NCBI GenBank assembly: GCA_022616415.1
Contig: JAKEEU010000054.1
Coordinates: 1 to 57,679 of the forward strand
Direction: 5' to 3'
DNA length: 57,679 bases
Origin: Candidatus Zhuqueibacterota bacterium
GTDB lineage: Bacteria > Zhuqueibacterota > Zhuqueibacteria > Zhuqueibacterales > Zhuqueibacteraceae
Shown piece after piece: positions 33,976 to 44,758 of the stretch (positions are counted from its first letter, which is position 1; each line of letters begins with the position of its first letter). The notes beneath the pieces were generated by a model. The model saw nothing but the letters and a program-made list of their open reading frames with translations, was not told the origin of the DNA and ran no database searches. The position numbers and the translations under genes were made by a program.

Positions 33976-36867
33976 ATGTCTACGGTGGAAATCCGTCCAG
34001 ATGTCCAGGAAAGGGTTGGGGCTCTATCCCATGGCTTAAATGGGAAAACGCAGCTTGGAGATTCACGTGGTCGAATAAACTACACTCCAAGACAGCGTGA
34101 TGCAATCTCAACTTCAAATCAGAATCTCCAAATCATCGCTTGCGCCGGTTCCGGCAAGACGCAGGTCATTTCGGCGCGCATCGTCGAGATTTTTAAAAGA
34201 AAAAAGGACGAGGGCATCAAGCCTGAAAATATCGTTGCCTTCACATTCACCGAAAAAGCAGCTGGGGAATTAAAAGATCGCATCCATCGTCTCTGTAAGG
34301 AAGAGTTGGGTTCTGATTTAGGCTTGGCGGAAATGTTCGTGGGGACTATCCACGGTTATTGTCTACATCTACTTCAATCTCCGCCGCTTTACAAGTTTTT
34401 AAAGTATTCGGTTTTAAACGAAGTGCAACAACACCTTTTGATTGATAAATACAGCAAGCAAGGTGGGCTTACAGAAACATCACTATTGGCGGGCGGTACA
34501 CTTGAGCGCTGGAAAGATTCCAAACTCTATCAACAACTCATCGGGATCATTGGAGAAGGCAGTATTGATTTGAACAAAATACCTGTTGGCGTCACAGCGG
34601 CGGTACAAAAATATCACAAGCTTCTCGATGAGCAGAATTACTTGGATTATACCACCATCATTGCGGAAGCCTTTGCCGAGCTAAAAAGCAACCGTACAGT
34701 GCGTGACAAGCTTTCCGCAGAGTTGAAATATCTTGTAGTTGACGAATATCAGGATGTCAATCCCCTACAAGAGTTGTTCATCCATGAGTTGCATTCACTC
34801 GGCGGGAATCTCTGTGTTGTCGGTGATGATGATCAAATGATTTACGCGTGGCGCGGCAGCGAAGTCAGCAACATTGTGCAATTCGCCAAGCGTTATTCAA
34901 ACGTCAAATCAATCGCTCTTAATGATAATTTTCGCAGCAGCAAGGGGATCATCCACGCGGCGTGCCAGATTATAGAAAAAAATCCTGAGCGGCTTCCCAA
35001 GCAAATGGCAAGCACGGAGGCTCAATCCTATGAACGTGGCAATCTTTTGGCACTTGCTTTCAGAAATCCAGCAGAAGAAGCTGCGTGGATTGCTAAAAAG
35101 ATCAAATCTCTGCACGGTATTTCATATCAAGATAAGCTCAATTCAGAACCTCGCGGCCTTGCCTTTTCCGATTTTGCCATTTTGTTGCGAAGCGTTCGCA
35201 AGGATGCCAAGCCGATTATCGACGCTCTCGCTGCGGCGGGCATCCCTTATCTGGTCGGTGGCGTCAACGAGCTTTTCGACACTACCGAGATCAAAGCTAT
35301 GCAAGCCGCTTTTTTCTTTTTGGCTGATTTTACACCGAAAAGCCAGTCTGCTGTGGATGTGGAAGGGCTGACCCAAATTATCTCGCAAGCCGAACTCGGG
35401 TTGAATTCCAATCAAATTTCTGCCGGTATCAGTTTCTTACAGGAGAAGAAAGCGCAAATCGGTAAGCAAATGCAGGCGGAATTGTATCTTCAACGCGTTT
35501 ATTTGGATTTCCTCGAACAGATTGGTTTGCGCGAAGAAAACATTGGTGGCACTCTCAACGGCACGAGTCGGGGTGAAATGGTTTACTACAATCTCGGAAA
35601 ATTCAGCCAAGTCATTTCCGACTTCGAGCAGATACATTTCAAAACCGAGCCCACGGAGTTGTATCCGGCCTTTGCCAAGTTTCTGCATTATAATGCCCCG
35701 GATTATTATCCCGAGGGCTGGGAAGAAGCAGGATATGCCAAGCCGGACGCCGTACAAATCTTGACCGTTCACAAAGCCAAGGGTATGCAATGGCCGGCAG
35801 TGTTTGTTCCTTGTTTGAGAAAGAATCGTTTTCCTTCGAGGCGTCAAGGCGGGCGCTCGGTGTGGCATGTTATTCCGGAAGAAAGCGTTAAGAATGCTGA
35901 TCGTTACAAAGGAACAGAAGAAGATGAACGCCGCCTATTTTATGTTGCCCTGACCCGAGCTGAAAAGAATCTATTCTGCTCTTGGTCGCCGAACCCCGGC
36001 AACAAACAACAACAAAAAGTCTCGACTTTCTTTCAAGAATTGACCAGCAGTCAATATGTATTAACTGCTGAGCCGCAATCGCCGGCTCCAACGCGAATCC
36101 CGATTAAAACGCGCGAAAGTCAGGTGACACTCACGCTCACGCTCACGTTCAGCGAGCTGAAGTATTATTTTGAGTGTCCTTATTTGTTCAAGCTGCGTTT
36201 CTTGTACGGCTTCAATGCACCCATTAACCAAGCGTTGGGGTACGGCAAATCGCTGCATAATGCCTTGGTTGAAATTCATGCCGAATCGCTCAAAGGCGAT
36301 ATTCCCCAAATCGACGATATTCCACAGCTCGTCGATGCGCATCTTCATCTGCCTTTTGCTTATCCTGCGATGAAGGAAGATTTGTGGCAAGCTGCCCGCT
36401 TTGCCTTGTCGCGTTACCTGCACCAACAACGCGACACCCTGAACAAGCTCGAACACATCGAAAAAATCATCGAACACAAGTTGGCCGATGGCATTGTAGT
36501 AAACGGGCGCATAGATCTGATCAGACGAACCGACACCAATGAAATGGTGATCGTTGACTTCAAGTCAAATAAACGCGCCCAAGCTGAGGATCTCACCCAA
36601 AAACAGCTTCATGTTTATGCCGTCGGCTACCAACAACTTACGGGAAAACTCGCGGATTTAATAGAAGTTCACAATCTCGATGAAGGCGGAGCAAAGCGCG
36701 AGGTGGTTGATGCAGGACTCATCGCCACCACGCTTGACACGGTTGTTGAAGCCGGCCAAAAGCTGCGCAAGAATCACCTTCCGCGTCTGGAAAATTTTTG
36801 CGAGAAATGCGCTGACTGCGACCTATTGGGAATTTGTCGCGAGCGCAATGGAGAATGGATCGTTTAG
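33976..36867 (+). CDS. UvrD-family helicase fused to PD-(D/E)XK nuclease with Cys cluster
   Basis: 963 residues. SF1A helicase motifs: IIACAGSGKTQV (Walker A near 54-65), VVDEYQDVNPLQELF (Walker B near 254), VVGDDDQMIYAWRGSE and LFYVALTRAEKNLF near residue 656. The last 250 residues hold a RecB-like nuclease (YFECPYLFKLRF; YGKSLHNALVEIHAES; NGRIDLI; VIVDFKSNK with Asp861 and Lys863) and four cysteines, Cys942, 945, 948 and 954, spaced as in Fe-S helicase-nucleases of the AddB/Cas4 kind. Such single-chain enzymes process DNA ends in repair or defence. It is directly upstream of the restriction-modification genes. Confidence 0.92.
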   Translation: MSTVEIRPDVQERVGALSHGLNGKTQLGDSRGRINYTPRQRDAISTSNQNLQIIACAGSGKTQVISARIVEIFKRKKDEGIKPENIVAFTFTEKAAGELKDRIHRLCKEELGSDLGLAEMFVGTIHGYCLHLLQSPPLYKFLKYSVLNEVQQHLLIDKYSKQGGLTETSLLAGGTLERWKDSKLYQQLIGIIGEGSIDLNKIPVGVTAAVQKYHKLLDEQNYLDYTTIIAEAFAELKSNRTVRDKLSAELKYLVVDEYQDVNPLQELFIHELHSLGGNLCVVGDDDQMIYAWRGSEVSNIVQFAKRYSNVKSIALNDNFRSSKGIIHAACQIIEKNPERLPKQMASTEAQSYERGNLLALAFRNPAEEAAWIAKKIKSLHGISYQDKLNSEPRGLAFSDFAILLRSVRKDAKPIIDALAAAGIPYLVGGVNELFDTTEIKAMQAAFFFLADFTPKSQSAVDVEGLTQIISQAELGLNSNQISAGISFLQEKKAQIGKQMQAELYLQRVYLDFLEQIGLREENIGGTLNGTSRGEMVYYNLGKFSQVISDFEQIHFKTEPTELYPAFAKFLHYNAPDYYPEGWEEAGYAKPDAVQILTVHKAKGMQWPAVFVPCLRKNRFPSRRQGGRSVWHVIPEESVKNADRYKGTEEDERRLFYVALTRAEKNLFCSWSPNPGNKQQQKVSTFFQELTSSQYVLTAEPQSPAPTRIPIKTRESQVTLTLTLTFSELKYYFECPYLFKLRFLYGFNAPINQALGYGKSLHNALVEIHAESLKGDIPQIDDIPQLVDAHLHLPFAYPAMKEDLWQAARFALSRYLHQQRDTLNKLEHIEKIIEHKLADGIVVNGRIDLIRRTDTNEMVIVDFKSNKRAQAEDLTQKQLHVYAVGYQQLTGKLADLIEVHNLDEGGAKREVVDAGLIATTLDTVVEAGQKLRKNHLPRLENFCEKCADCDLLGICRERNGEWIV

Positions 36868-36879
36868 GAATTTTGAACC

Positions 36880-36910
36880 ACTGTCCAGACGCTGCGAGCG
36901 TCCGGACAGT
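36880..36910 (+). promoter_or_regulatory. Hairpin between the helicase and methylase genes
   Basis: ACTGTCC, A, GACGCT, GCG, AGCGTC, C, GGACAGT: a 31-base hairpin with one A-C mismatch, lying between the helicase stop and ATG 36932. No T-tract follows, so it is not a classic terminator. It could modulate read-through or translation of the methylase operon. Confidence 0.45.
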
Positions 36911-36931
36911 AAAAAGAGAAGGAATCTCAAA

Positions 36932-37741
36932 ATGGCCAAAAGAAGCACCAGCTATAAAATTGATGCCAAGAAAATCCACAGGAAGAATGGCAATCACCGC
37001 AAACTTACCCGCTACACCCACGAACACATCAAAGAGCCGCGCACACCGGAAATCGAGCATAGCCCGCTGCTCCCTGTCGATGAAATGGAAAAACAGCTTG
37101 TCTCGAAATATCGTGTGACCAACTATGGCGAGGTTTTTACCCGCAAGCAGGAAGTCAACGCCATGCTCGATTTAGTCAGACAGGAAACAGAACGCATTGA
37201 ATCGCGTTTTTTGGTTCCTGCTTGTGGCCGGTGTAACTTCTTGACGGAGGTACTCGAGCGGAAACTGCGTGTTGTGGAAATGCGCTACCGCAAGAGCCAG
37301 CTGGAATTTGAGCGCAATGCCGTGCTTGCCATCTCCACCATCTATGGTATCGACATTTTGCGTGATAACGTTGAAGAAGGGCGCAAGCGCCTTTTTGGTA
37401 TCTTTGATCGCATCTACAGCAGCCTTTACAAAAAGACAGCAAAAGATGAATGCCGGAATGTGGTCAAGTATATTCTGGAGCGCAATATTATTTGGGGTGA
37501 TGCACTCACTCTCAAAACGGTGGACGATAACCCGCAGCCGATTGTTTTTTCCGAATGGTCGCCCGTCAATGGCAGCATGCTCAAACGCCGCGATTTCACC
37601 TTCCATAACCTGCTGCAGCATGAGCCTAAAAAGGAACCGCCAATGCTTTCGGATTTAGGTGAGGATGTCTTTATCCCCTTACCCGAAAAGGAATATCCAC
37701 TGATTCACTTTCTGGAGATTGCCGATTGTGAACAGGTCTAA
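36932..37741 (+). CDS. N6-adenine methylase-like accessory subunit (motif I only)
   Basis: 269 residues. [20 protein letters not shown] and [20 protein letters not shown] near residues 67-98 resemble the AdoMet-binding start of Eco57I-type adenine methylases, where DPACGxGNFL is expected. An NPPY-like catalytic motif is missing; [12 protein letters not shown] replaces the later part. It is therefore probably a non-catalytic or split half that works with the next protein. AAGGA lies upstream of ATG 36932. Its last 14 bases overlap the next gene, a strong sign of a shared complex. A basic N-terminal tail ([17 protein letters not shown]) may touch DNA. Confidence 0.75.
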   Translation: MAKRSTSYKIDAKKIHRKNGNHRKLTRYTHEHIKEPRTPEIEHSPLLPVDEMEKQLVSKYRVTNYGEVFTRKQEVNAMLDLVRQETERIESRFLVPACGRCNFLTEVLERKLRVVEMRYRKSQLEFERNAVLAISTIYGIDILRDNVEEGRKRLFGIFDRIYSSLYKKTAKDECRNVVKYILERNIIWGDALTLKTVDDNPQPIVFSEWSPVNGSMLKRRDFTFHNLLQHEPKKEPPMLSDLGEDVFIPLPEKEYPLIHFLEIADCEQV

Positions 37742-39236
37742 CTATAACCCCGACATATTGAGCTGCCTTGCAAATTTAAGCAGTGACGAGGTCTTTACTC
37801 CGCCCCGATTGGTCAACGACATGCTTGGCCTGCTGCCGCCGGAAACCTGGCGCGATCAAAATGTGACCTTTCTTGATCCCGTATGCAAAACCGGCGTGTT
37901 TCTGCGCGAGATCGCCAAACGGCTCGATACCGGTTTGGAGCAAGCCATCCCAGACAGGCAGAAACGCATCAATCATATTTTCTGTAATCAACTTTTCGGC
38001 ATCGGCATTACAGGGTTGACCACTCTGCTTTCCCGCCGTTCAGTTTATTGTTCCAAGACAGCTAATGGCAAATACTCCGTCTGTGAAACCTTTGGCGGCC
38101 CGCAGGGCAATATCCGCTATGAAAGAACCGAGCACACCTGGGAAAACGGGCGCTGCGCCTTCTGCGGAGCGAACCAGCAGGAATATGACCGAGGAAAAGA
38201 ACTGGAAACGCACGCCTATCAATTTATTCATAACAAAACACCTGAGGACATTTTTGAGATGAAATTCGATGTAATTGTGGGCAATCCGCCTTATCAGTTG
38301 AGCGACGGTGGAGCTAAAGCAAGCGCTTCGCCCATTTATCATAAGTTTGTACAGCAAGCAAGAAAACTTAATCCCCGCTTTCTTACGATGATTATTCCTT
38401 CCCGATGGTTTTCAGGTGGTAAAGGCTTGGATGATTTCAGAAACGAGATGCTCAAAGATAATCGCGTCCGAAAACTTGTTGATTATCCAGATTCAACCGA
38501 GTGCTTTCCAGGAGTCGATATTAGCGGGGGTGTATGCTATTTCTTGTGGGATAGAGACAATCGAGGGAATTGTGAAATAACAACACATATCGAAGGGAAG
38601 CAGTCCATTATGGCGCGCCCCCTCCTCGAAAAAGGAATTGATTCATTTATTCGATATAACGATGCGGTTCCTATTCTGCACAAGATAAGTACAAAATGGG
38701 AAAAAAGTTTCAGCGAAATAGTCAGCGCAAGAAAGCCGTTTGGGTTTACAACAGATTTCAGTGACTTTATGCAAAAAGAGTTTTCTGGTGGAGTGAAATT
38801 CATAGGTTACAACAAAGTCGGTTATGTAAGAACATCTCAGATTCAACAAAATGCCGCTTGGGTGAACAAGTACAAGGCCTATATCTCAATGGCTTATGGA
38901 GAAAGAATAGCTTCATCTTATTGGGTATTGGGCAAACCATTCTTGGGAGAACCTGGAACCTGTTGCTCCGAGACTTATCTTGTTATAGGGCCGGTTGCCT
39001 CCAAAAAAGAGTCCAACAATATAATGAGCTACGTTCGCACACGATTGTTTAGATTCTTGGTCCTACTGAACAAGCCTACACAACATGCGACAAGCAAGGT
39101 CTATTCACTTGTCCCGATGCAGGATTTCTCTGAACCGTGGACAGACGAAAAGCTCTACAAGAAGTACGACTTGACCAAAGACGAAATCGCCTTTATCGAA
39201 TCGATGGTACGCCCGATGGAGGCGAGCGATGAGTAA
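37728..39236 (+). CDS. Eco57I-type N6-adenine DNA methyltransferase
   Basis: 502 residues. Motif I is [15 protein letters not shown], with Asp50, and motif IV is [16 protein letters not shown], with NPPY at residues 186-189, which together bind AdoMet and flip the target adenine. A CxxC pair (GRCAFCG) suggests a small zinc site between them. The last 250 residues probably form the DNA-recognition part. GTG 37728 is preceded by GGAG at 37714-37717 and starts inside the previous gene. The stop overlaps the helicase start (39229) by eight bases. The three genes form one tightly coupled restriction-modification operon. Confidence 0.87.
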   Translation: MNRSNYNPDILSCLANLSSDEVFTPPRLVNDMLGLLPPETWRDQNVTFLDPVCKTGVFLREIAKRLDTGLEQAIPDRQKRINHIFCNQLFGIGITGLTTLLSRRSVYCSKTANGKYSVCETFGGPQGNIRYERTEHTWENGRCAFCGANQQEYDRGKELETHAYQFIHNKTPEDIFEMKFDVIVGNPPYQLSDGGAKASASPIYHKFVQQARKLNPRFLTMIIPSRWFSGGKGLDDFRNEMLKDNRVRKLVDYPDSTECFPGVDISGGVCYFLWDRDNRGNCEITTHIEGKQSIMARPLLEKGIDSFIRYNDAVPILHKISTKWEKSFSEIVSARKPFGFTTDFSDFMQKEFSGGVKFIGYNKVGYVRTSQIQQNAAWVNKYKAYISMAYGERIASSYWVLGKPFLGEPGTCCSETYLVIGPVASKKESNNIMSYVRTRLFRFLVLLNKPTQHATSKVYSLVPMQDFSEPWTDEKLYKKYDLTKDEIAFIESMVRPMEASDE

Positions 39237-41745
39237 GGAGTTTTTCCCACCGCGACCAGATTCCCAGCCCGTTATCTACGCTTACGAGGATACGAATCCG
39301 CAATACGCCGGATTGCTGAAAGTCGGTTACACCACCCTCGATGTGCAAACGCGCGTAGCGCAGCAGTATCCCACCAAAAGGCCAGGCGAGCTGCCTTACC
39401 GCATCGTGCTGGAAGAGTCGGCCATGCGCAATGACGGCACGGTGTTCACCGATCATGAAGTGCATCGCTGGCTGCGTCAGCAAGGCGTCAACAACCCCGA
39501 GGGCGAGTGGTTTGCCTGCCCCGTAAGTAAAGTTAAGGCAGCAGTGATTGCAGTACGCACGGGGCAGTTGAACGAGGAAAGCCGCGCGCTCGATTTCGCT
39601 ATGCGGCCTGAGCAGGCCGAAGCTGTGGAGAAGGCTGCGGCCTATTTTAAACGGGCGCAAAGGGAAGACCCGGACAAGACACCACACTTTCTGTGGAACG
39701 CCAAGATGCGTTTCGGCAAAACTTTTACCGCTTACCAACTCGCCAAGAAGATGGGCTGGCGCAAGCTGTTGGTGATGACTTTCAAGCCAGCGGTGCAAGA
39801 CGCTTGGGAGTCTGACCTGAAACAGCATGTTGATTTCAGATGCTGGCAATTCCTTTCGCGCGATGGTCTGACCTACGAAGAAGCCGACAAAAACAAGCCC
39901 TTTGTCTGTTTCGGTTCGTTTCAGGATTATCTAGGCAAGAACAACAGCACCGGTGGCATCAAGACCAATAACAAGTGGGTTCACGCCACCAACTGGGACT
40001 GCGTGATTCTGGACGAATACCATTACGGCGCCTGGCGCGAAAATGCCAAAGACCTATTCGAAGCGGAAGACAAAAAGGAAATCGAGTTCGGCGAAGGCAT
40101 TGGCTTGAAAGATTTCGATGAAGAGTTCATGCCGATCAAAACGAATGCTTACCTCTATCTGTCCGGTACACCGTTTCGCGCCATTGCCTCGGGTGAGTTC
40201 ATCGAAGAGCAGATTTTCAACTGGACTTATTCGGATGAGCAACGTGCCAAGCAGAAGTGGGAAGGACCGGACAATCCATACGCCTGCCTGCCGCGCATGG
40301 TTCTGATGACCTACCAATTGCCGGATACAATTCGCGAGATTGCAATGCAGGGGGAGTTCGATGAATTCGATTTGAATGTCTTTTTCTCGGCGGAGGGAAA
40401 CGGGGATGATGCGAAATTCAAGTACGAGGATGAAGTTCAGAAGTGGCTGGATATGATTCGTGGCGCTTTCCAGCCCACCACCATTGACAACCTGAAGCTG
40501 GGTGCGAAGAAGCCACCGATGCCCTTTTCGGATGTCCGGCTGTTGAATGTGCTTTCCCATACCTTCTGGTTCCTGCCCAGCGTCGCTTCCTGCTATGCTA
40601 TGCGCAATCTGCTGGCGCAAAAGCAGAACCATTATTATCACGATTATCAGGTCATTGTGGCGGCCGGCAGTAGTGCGGGAATTGGAGCAGCCGCTTTGCC
40701 GCCTGTGCTGAAGGCTATGGACGATCCTCTGAAAACGAAGACGATCACCCTGTCTTGTGGAAAGCTGACCACAGGGGTCACAGTCAGGCCATGGACGGGT
40801 ATCTTTATGCTACGCAACTCATCCAGCCCAGAAACCTACTTTCAGGCTGCGTTTCGAGTACAGTCACCCTGGACGATCAAGAATCCCGACGGGGCTTCAC
40901 CAAGTCTGGAGCAGATCATTAAGGAGGAGTGCTATGTCTTTGACTTCGCACCGGAGCGGGCGTTGCGGCAGATTGCGGATTACAGTTGCCGTTTGAATGT
41001 TGATGAGTCGAACCCCGAAAAGAAAGTTGAGGAATTTATCAGTTTTTTGCCTGTGCTGGCCTATGACGGAAGCACCATGAAGCAAATCGACGCCGCGGGC
41101 ATCCTTGACATGGCAATAAGCGGCACTTCCGCAACCCTACTGGCGCGGCGCTGGGAAAGCGCTTTGCTGGTGAATGTGGACAATGGGACTTTGCAGCGAC
41201 TGATGAGCAACAAGGCGGCTATGGAGGCGCTGAAAAGCATCGAGGGATTCCGTAACCTGAATCAGGACATCGAGACGATTATCAACAAATCGGAGGCGGT
41301 GAAGAAAGCGCGAAAGGAGAAAAACGACGAGGAACTCACGCCGAAAGAGAAAAAGGAACTGACGGAAGAAGAAAAGGAATACAAGAGCAAGCGCAAGCAG
41401 ATTCAGGAGAAGCTCATTAAATTTGCTACTCGCATACCGCTGTTCATGTATTTGACCGATTATCGTGAGCGGTGTCTCCGCGATGTCATCACGCAATTGG
41501 AGCCTGGTCTGTTCAAGAGAGTCACTGGCTTGGGCGTTAAGGATTTTGAGCTACTGGTCAGCCTTGGTGTCTTCAACAGCGCATTAATGAATGACGCCGT
41601 TTACAAGTTTAAACGCTACGAGGATGCCAGTCTGACATATTTGGGCATCAACAAACACGAGGGCGAGGACATCGGCCTTTATGACACGGTGTTGAGTGCA
41701 GCGGACTATGCGGCAACTTTTGAGAATGTGTCAGAAGGAGCATGA
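39229..41745 (+). CDS. GIY-YIG (T5orf172-like) nuclease fused to SF2 helicase, restriction subunit
   Basis: 838 residues. The first 100 hold a GIY-YIG/T5orf172-type domain ([20 protein letters not shown], then [13 protein letters not shown]). The middle is a DEAD-like SF2 helicase with [17 protein letters not shown] (Walker A lysine 164), [11 protein letters not shown] (motif II near 262), [13 protein letters not shown] (motif III) and [20 protein letters not shown] (motif V region). A charged stretch of Glu and Lys residues ([20 protein letters not shown]) lies near 700. It follows the methylase genes with an eight-base overlap, so it is the cleavage and translocation subunit of a restriction system. 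No standard type name fits. Confidence 0.87.
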   Translation: MSKEFFPPRPDSQPVIYAYEDTNPQYAGLLKVGYTTLDVQTRVAQQYPTKRPGELPYRIVLEESAMRNDGTVFTDHEVHRWLRQQGVNNPEGEWFACPVSKVKAAVIAVRTGQLNEESRALDFAMRPEQAEAVEKAAAYFKRAQREDPDKTPHFLWNAKMRFGKTFTAYQLAKKMGWRKLLVMTFKPAVQDAWESDLKQHVDFRCWQFLSRDGLTYEEADKNKPFVCFGSFQDYLGKNNSTGGIKTNNKWVHATNWDCVILDEYHYGAWRENAKDLFEAEDKKEIEFGEGIGLKDFDEEFMPIKTNAYLYLSGTPFRAIASGEFIEEQIFNWTYSDEQRAKQKWEGPDNPYACLPRMVLMTYQLPDTIREIAMQGEFDEFDLNVFFSAEGNGDDAKFKYEDEVQKWLDMIRGAFQPTTIDNLKLGAKKPPMPFSDVRLLNVLSHTFWFLPSVASCYAMRNLLAQKQNHYYHDYQVIVAAGSSAGIGAAALPPVLKAMDDPLKTKTITLSCGKLTTGVTVRPWTGIFMLRNSSSPETYFQAAFRVQSPWTIKNPDGASPSLEQIIKEECYVFDFAPERALRQIADYSCRLNVDESNPEKKVEEFISFLPVLAYDGSTMKQIDAAGILDMAISGTSATLLARRWESALLVNVDNGTLQRLMSNKAAMEALKSIEGFRNLNQDIETIINKSEAVKKARKEKNDEELTPKEKKELTEEEKEYKSKRKQIQEKLIKFATRIPLFMYLTDYRERCLRDVITQLEPGLFKRVTGLGVKDFELLVSLGVFNSALMNDAVYKFKRYEDASLTYLGINKHEGEDIGLYDTVLSAADYAATFENVSEGA

Positions 41746-41780
41746 ATTCACATTGCGATCGTGCCTCAGCTTAAATGTAG

Positions 41781-41909
41781 GCTAACAAAGAAGACACGAT
41801 CAAGCGTTTGGCGCTTCGCGCGGAAGACATTTTTGTCTGTCTCGACAGCGCGCTGACGGATCAGGCCAAGATGCGGTTGGCAGACGTGTGTCGGCTGAAC
41901 ATTATTTGA
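41781..41909 (+). pseudogene. C-terminal scrap, possibly of a type III methylase (Mod)
   Basis: The frame reads KEDTIKRLALRAEDIFVCLD, then SALTDQAKMRLADVCRLNII, and stops at 41909. It looks like the end of a type III DNA methyltransferase (the ending with L-x-CLD-x-ALT occurs in Mod-like proteins, from memory). No start is present. It stands 36 bases after the GIY-YIG helicase and before a degenerate type III res gene at 42943, so it is plausibly the stump of its mod partner. Confidence 0.4.
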
Positions 41910-41944
41910 AGATTTTGACAAAAGGCGGGAAAAAAGCAAAAAGT

Positions 41945-42379
41945 CTAAATTTCAGGGTGAAGATAAATCAACCCGTACTTGCTTCGCAAAGCCACAGCAA
42001 CGCGATCCAGGAAACCATTATGTCCCAACAGATTGCGCGGAATGGGATATTCTGAGAAGAGCACTTCAGTTTTGTAGTGGAGGTTGGGCGTGATTTCGAG
42101 GTCAATTTCATGAGCATAAGCCAGCAAAGAACCGCCCAGCGTACTCAACTTCTGAACGCGACCTTGTAAAACCTCGATCGCCAGTTCATCAGCGATCTCA
42201 CGGGTAAAGATGGAAAAGGTTGAGCCCGAATCAATTAATGCGAAGTCAGTCGTCACCGCCTCGTTATGTGACAACGCTACTTCGATCACGGGAAGAGGCG
42301 GTGTCAATAACTTTTGGCTACCGGCTTGAAGAAATAGCGGGCGATAGTTGAACTGGTGTTCGAATTCAAATTGCGTCAT
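41945..42379 (-). CDS. Small retropepsin-like aspartyl protease
   Basis: 144 residues. FALIDSGSTFSIFTREIADE carries the DSGS active-site motif of retropepsin-like proteases, and NLLGHNGFLDRVAVALRSK matches the C-terminal LLG region of that fold. It functions as a dimer in known relatives. It overlaps nothing and lies three bases after the end of the DUF5678-like gene, in one transcript on the minus strand inside the remains of the type III restriction locus. Whether it acts in defence or stress is unknown. A second retropepsin-like gene lies at 32782-33732. Confidence 0.72.
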   Translation of the reverse strand: MTQFEFEHQFNYRPLFLQAGSQKLLTPPLPVIEVALSHNEAVTTDFALIDSGSTFSIFTREIADELAIEVLQGRVQKLSTLGGSLLAYAHEIDLEITPNLHYKTEVLFSEYPIPRNLLGHNGFLDRVAVALRSKYGLIYLHPEI

Positions 42380-42382
42380 TGC

Positions 42383-42841
42383 TCATGGCTCGACTGCAGG
42401 TTGATTGGACATGCCCAAATACCATTCATGCTCGTGCACGGGCAGGTATTGCACAAAAGGAAACTTGACTCCACGCTTTCGGGCCTCGTCAACCACTTCT
42501 TTTCTGGTTTTGCCAACGGCGATCATTTCATAGCCCCACAACGCGACGTGCTCGCCGCGATGCTGGTCCCAGAAATCAGGATGATCGAGCAGCCATTGCA
42601 TTTCTGCTTCGCGGCTTGCCGGAATCTGCGCGGTAGCGCTAGGTTGAGTGGTTTCGGCAGCCGAGGCATGCGATTCCTCCGCAGATACCTTGGCCCGGCT
42701 GAGCGACTCGGCCGAACTGATCGAGGACTTGCCGAAGTCGGATTCTCGCTCGCGAGCCAAAAGCTCTGATAGCCGCCAGCGTTCTTGCTTTGGCAATCGC
42801 CGCGCAGCAGACAAAATTTCTTCAACCGTGGTTTGAGACAT
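42383..42841 (-). CDS. Antitoxin-like/DUF5678-type protein
   Basis: 152 residues. The N-terminus TTVEEILSAARRLPKQERWR, then LSELL, is like the short helical start of many addiction-module antitoxins. A low-complexity Ser/Ala/Thr linker follows. The C-terminal WLLDHPDFWDQHRGEHVALW and VDEARKRGVKFPFVQYLP match a DUF5678-type fold, as I recall. It precedes the retropepsin-like gene by three bases, so both are cotranscribed. The linker and antitoxin-like start suggest regulation of the partner, but this is inference. Confidence 0.62.
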   Translation of the reverse strand: MSQTTVEEILSAARRLPKQERWRLSELLARERESDFGKSSISSAESLSRAKVSAEESHASAAETTQPSATAQIPASREAEMQWLLDHPDFWDQHRGEHVALWGYEMIAVGKTRKEVVDEARKRGVKFPFVQYLPVHEHEWYLGMSNQPAVEP

Positions 42842-42942
42842 GTTGCAGCCTTTCTTTAGTGCATGGAAAATGTTTGCATGGTCTCCGTTTCAACAATATA
42901 AACATTTCTTTTTTACAGTTCAATTAAAATTTTACACGAATC

Positions 42943-44705
42943 ATGTCCAAGCAATTACAACTCCAATTTGAGGTCAATCAAGAGCATCAGCTCTCGGCCA
43001 TCGAGAGCGTCGTTCGTCTCTTCGACGGACTTCCCAAACGGTCGCCGGAATTCAGTCTCGGCGGCGAGATTGTACCCAACTTGCCGCCGCATGAAACGCT
43101 GCGCGAGTCATGGTTGCGCGAGAATCTTGCTGCGGTTCAACAAAAAAACGGCATCGAAAACCCGCTCGCCGATCCTTTGATGAACCCGTGAGCTTCATCT
43201 TCGCGCATTCGGCGCTCAAGGAAGGCTGGGACAATCCCAACGTCTTTCAGATTTGCACGCTCAATCAAGCGGTGTCTGAAATCAGGCGGCGGCAGGAGAT
43301 CGGCCGCGGCTTGCGGTTGTGCGTCAATCAACAGGGTCTGCGGCTGTTTGATGAAGAAGTCAATACCTTGACCGTCATTGCCAACGAGAGCTACGCCTCG
43401 TATGCCGCCAATCTTCAGCAGGAGTACGTTGAGGACAACCTGGCCGCGCCACCGCTGCCCTCGGAAGCGCGCAAGAAGAGCGCCACGCGCCATGACAACA
43501 TCTTTCACGGCAGCAAGGAGTTCAAAGATTTTTGGGAAAGGCTGTCGCAAAAAGTCTCTTATCGCGTGCACGTCGACACGCCGGAGCTGATTCGGGCCTG
43601 CATTGAACGGTTGAATGCGCAGACGATTCCGGAGCCTGTGCTCGTGGTAGGTTGGGGGAAATTTGTCGTCAAGCGCTACACCCTTCGCCTACAATCCGTG
43701 CGAGGAAGTGTGGCAATGATCGAACTTGAAATCGCTGATTCAGAAGGCACAATCAACAAAACCTCCCGCCCAGTCGTCAAAAGGAATAATTTGGCGCGTA
43801 TTTTTGACGATGAACGACTGCGCAATTTTCAAGTGCTTGAAATTTGCAATGGTAAACGTGAGGCAAAGGTGTTTTTCTCGAATAAAGTGGACCTGAATAT
43901 TCATACTTCTCTGACGTTTGAGAGCGAAGCCGGACAGGTGGTTTCTGAAAAAACTTCAAAACCGCCGGCAGCGAAGTATCCGGTGTTCAATCTGCTGGAT
44001 CGCGCGGCGCGTGAGCTCGGTCTGACGCGGCCGACGCTGAACGCCATCTTCAAGGGTTTGCATGACGGACACAAAGGAATGCTCTTTCGCAATCCCGAAG
44101 GTTTCTCCGGCGTTTTCATTCAGCAAGTCAGGGAGGTGTTGGCTGACCACGTTGCGGAACGCATTGAGTTCGTCGTGGAAGACGGGAGAATTGAGTGCAA
44201 TTTGGAGAAGCTCTTTCCCCTCAAAAAGGCTTTTGCGCAGCGAGAACTGGAGGAAGCCGACGAGCGCACGCTGTATTATTTGCTGCAAACCGACTCGAAG
44301 GCGGGGCGAAAGTTCGTGGTGCAAACCGATTCGGAGGTGGAACGCAAGTTTGTAAAGCGGGTCAAGCCGGATGACAAGGTCGTATTCTACTTCAAGTTTC
44401 CAGCTTCCTTCAGAATCAAACTGCCCAAAGTCATCGGTGACTACAATCCCGACTGGGGTTTGATGCGGCGCAACGAGAAAGGTAAGTTCCTTTTGCAGCT
44501 CATCCGTGAAACAAAATTCACAAATGAAGCGCATCTGCGTTTTCCCCACGAGAAGCGCAAAGTCGCCTGTGCCCGCAAGCACTTTCGCAGCATGAGCATC
44601 GACTATCGCTCCGTCTTTCCGGATTTTGAAGAGTGGTGGCGATCCGAGAACGAAGTTGCGTCGCAAAGATCACTTGGGATTGGTGAGCTTGGGAAAAATC
44701 GGTGA
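42943..44705 (+). pseudogene. Type III restriction endonuclease (Res), internally deleted
   Basis: The first 80 codons from ATG 42943 (MSKQLQLQFEVNQEHQLSAI, FSLGGEIVPNLPPHETLRES) are a typical Res N-terminus. From about 43182 the sequence jumps, one frame over, to VSFIFAHSALKEGWDNPNVF, FQICTLNQAVSEIRRRQEIG (helicase motifs V-VI) and continues to 44705 with PVFNLLDRAARELGLTRP and the C-terminal part. The whole ATPase core in between, roughly 500 residues, is missing. It cannot be an active translocase. The remaining C-terminal frame is intact for about 500 codons, which suggests the deletion is recent. Confidence 0.85.
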
Positions 44706-44758
44706 GATTTGCGCAGGAATGCGCGTGTTCAAACATGCTGGAGACGGGTAGATTTTAG

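Noticed and set aside
33976..41745. Known DISARM or BREX system
   Set aside because: The characteristic genes (DrmA/DrmB/PLD for DISARM; PglZ/BrxC/BrxL for BREX) are absent.
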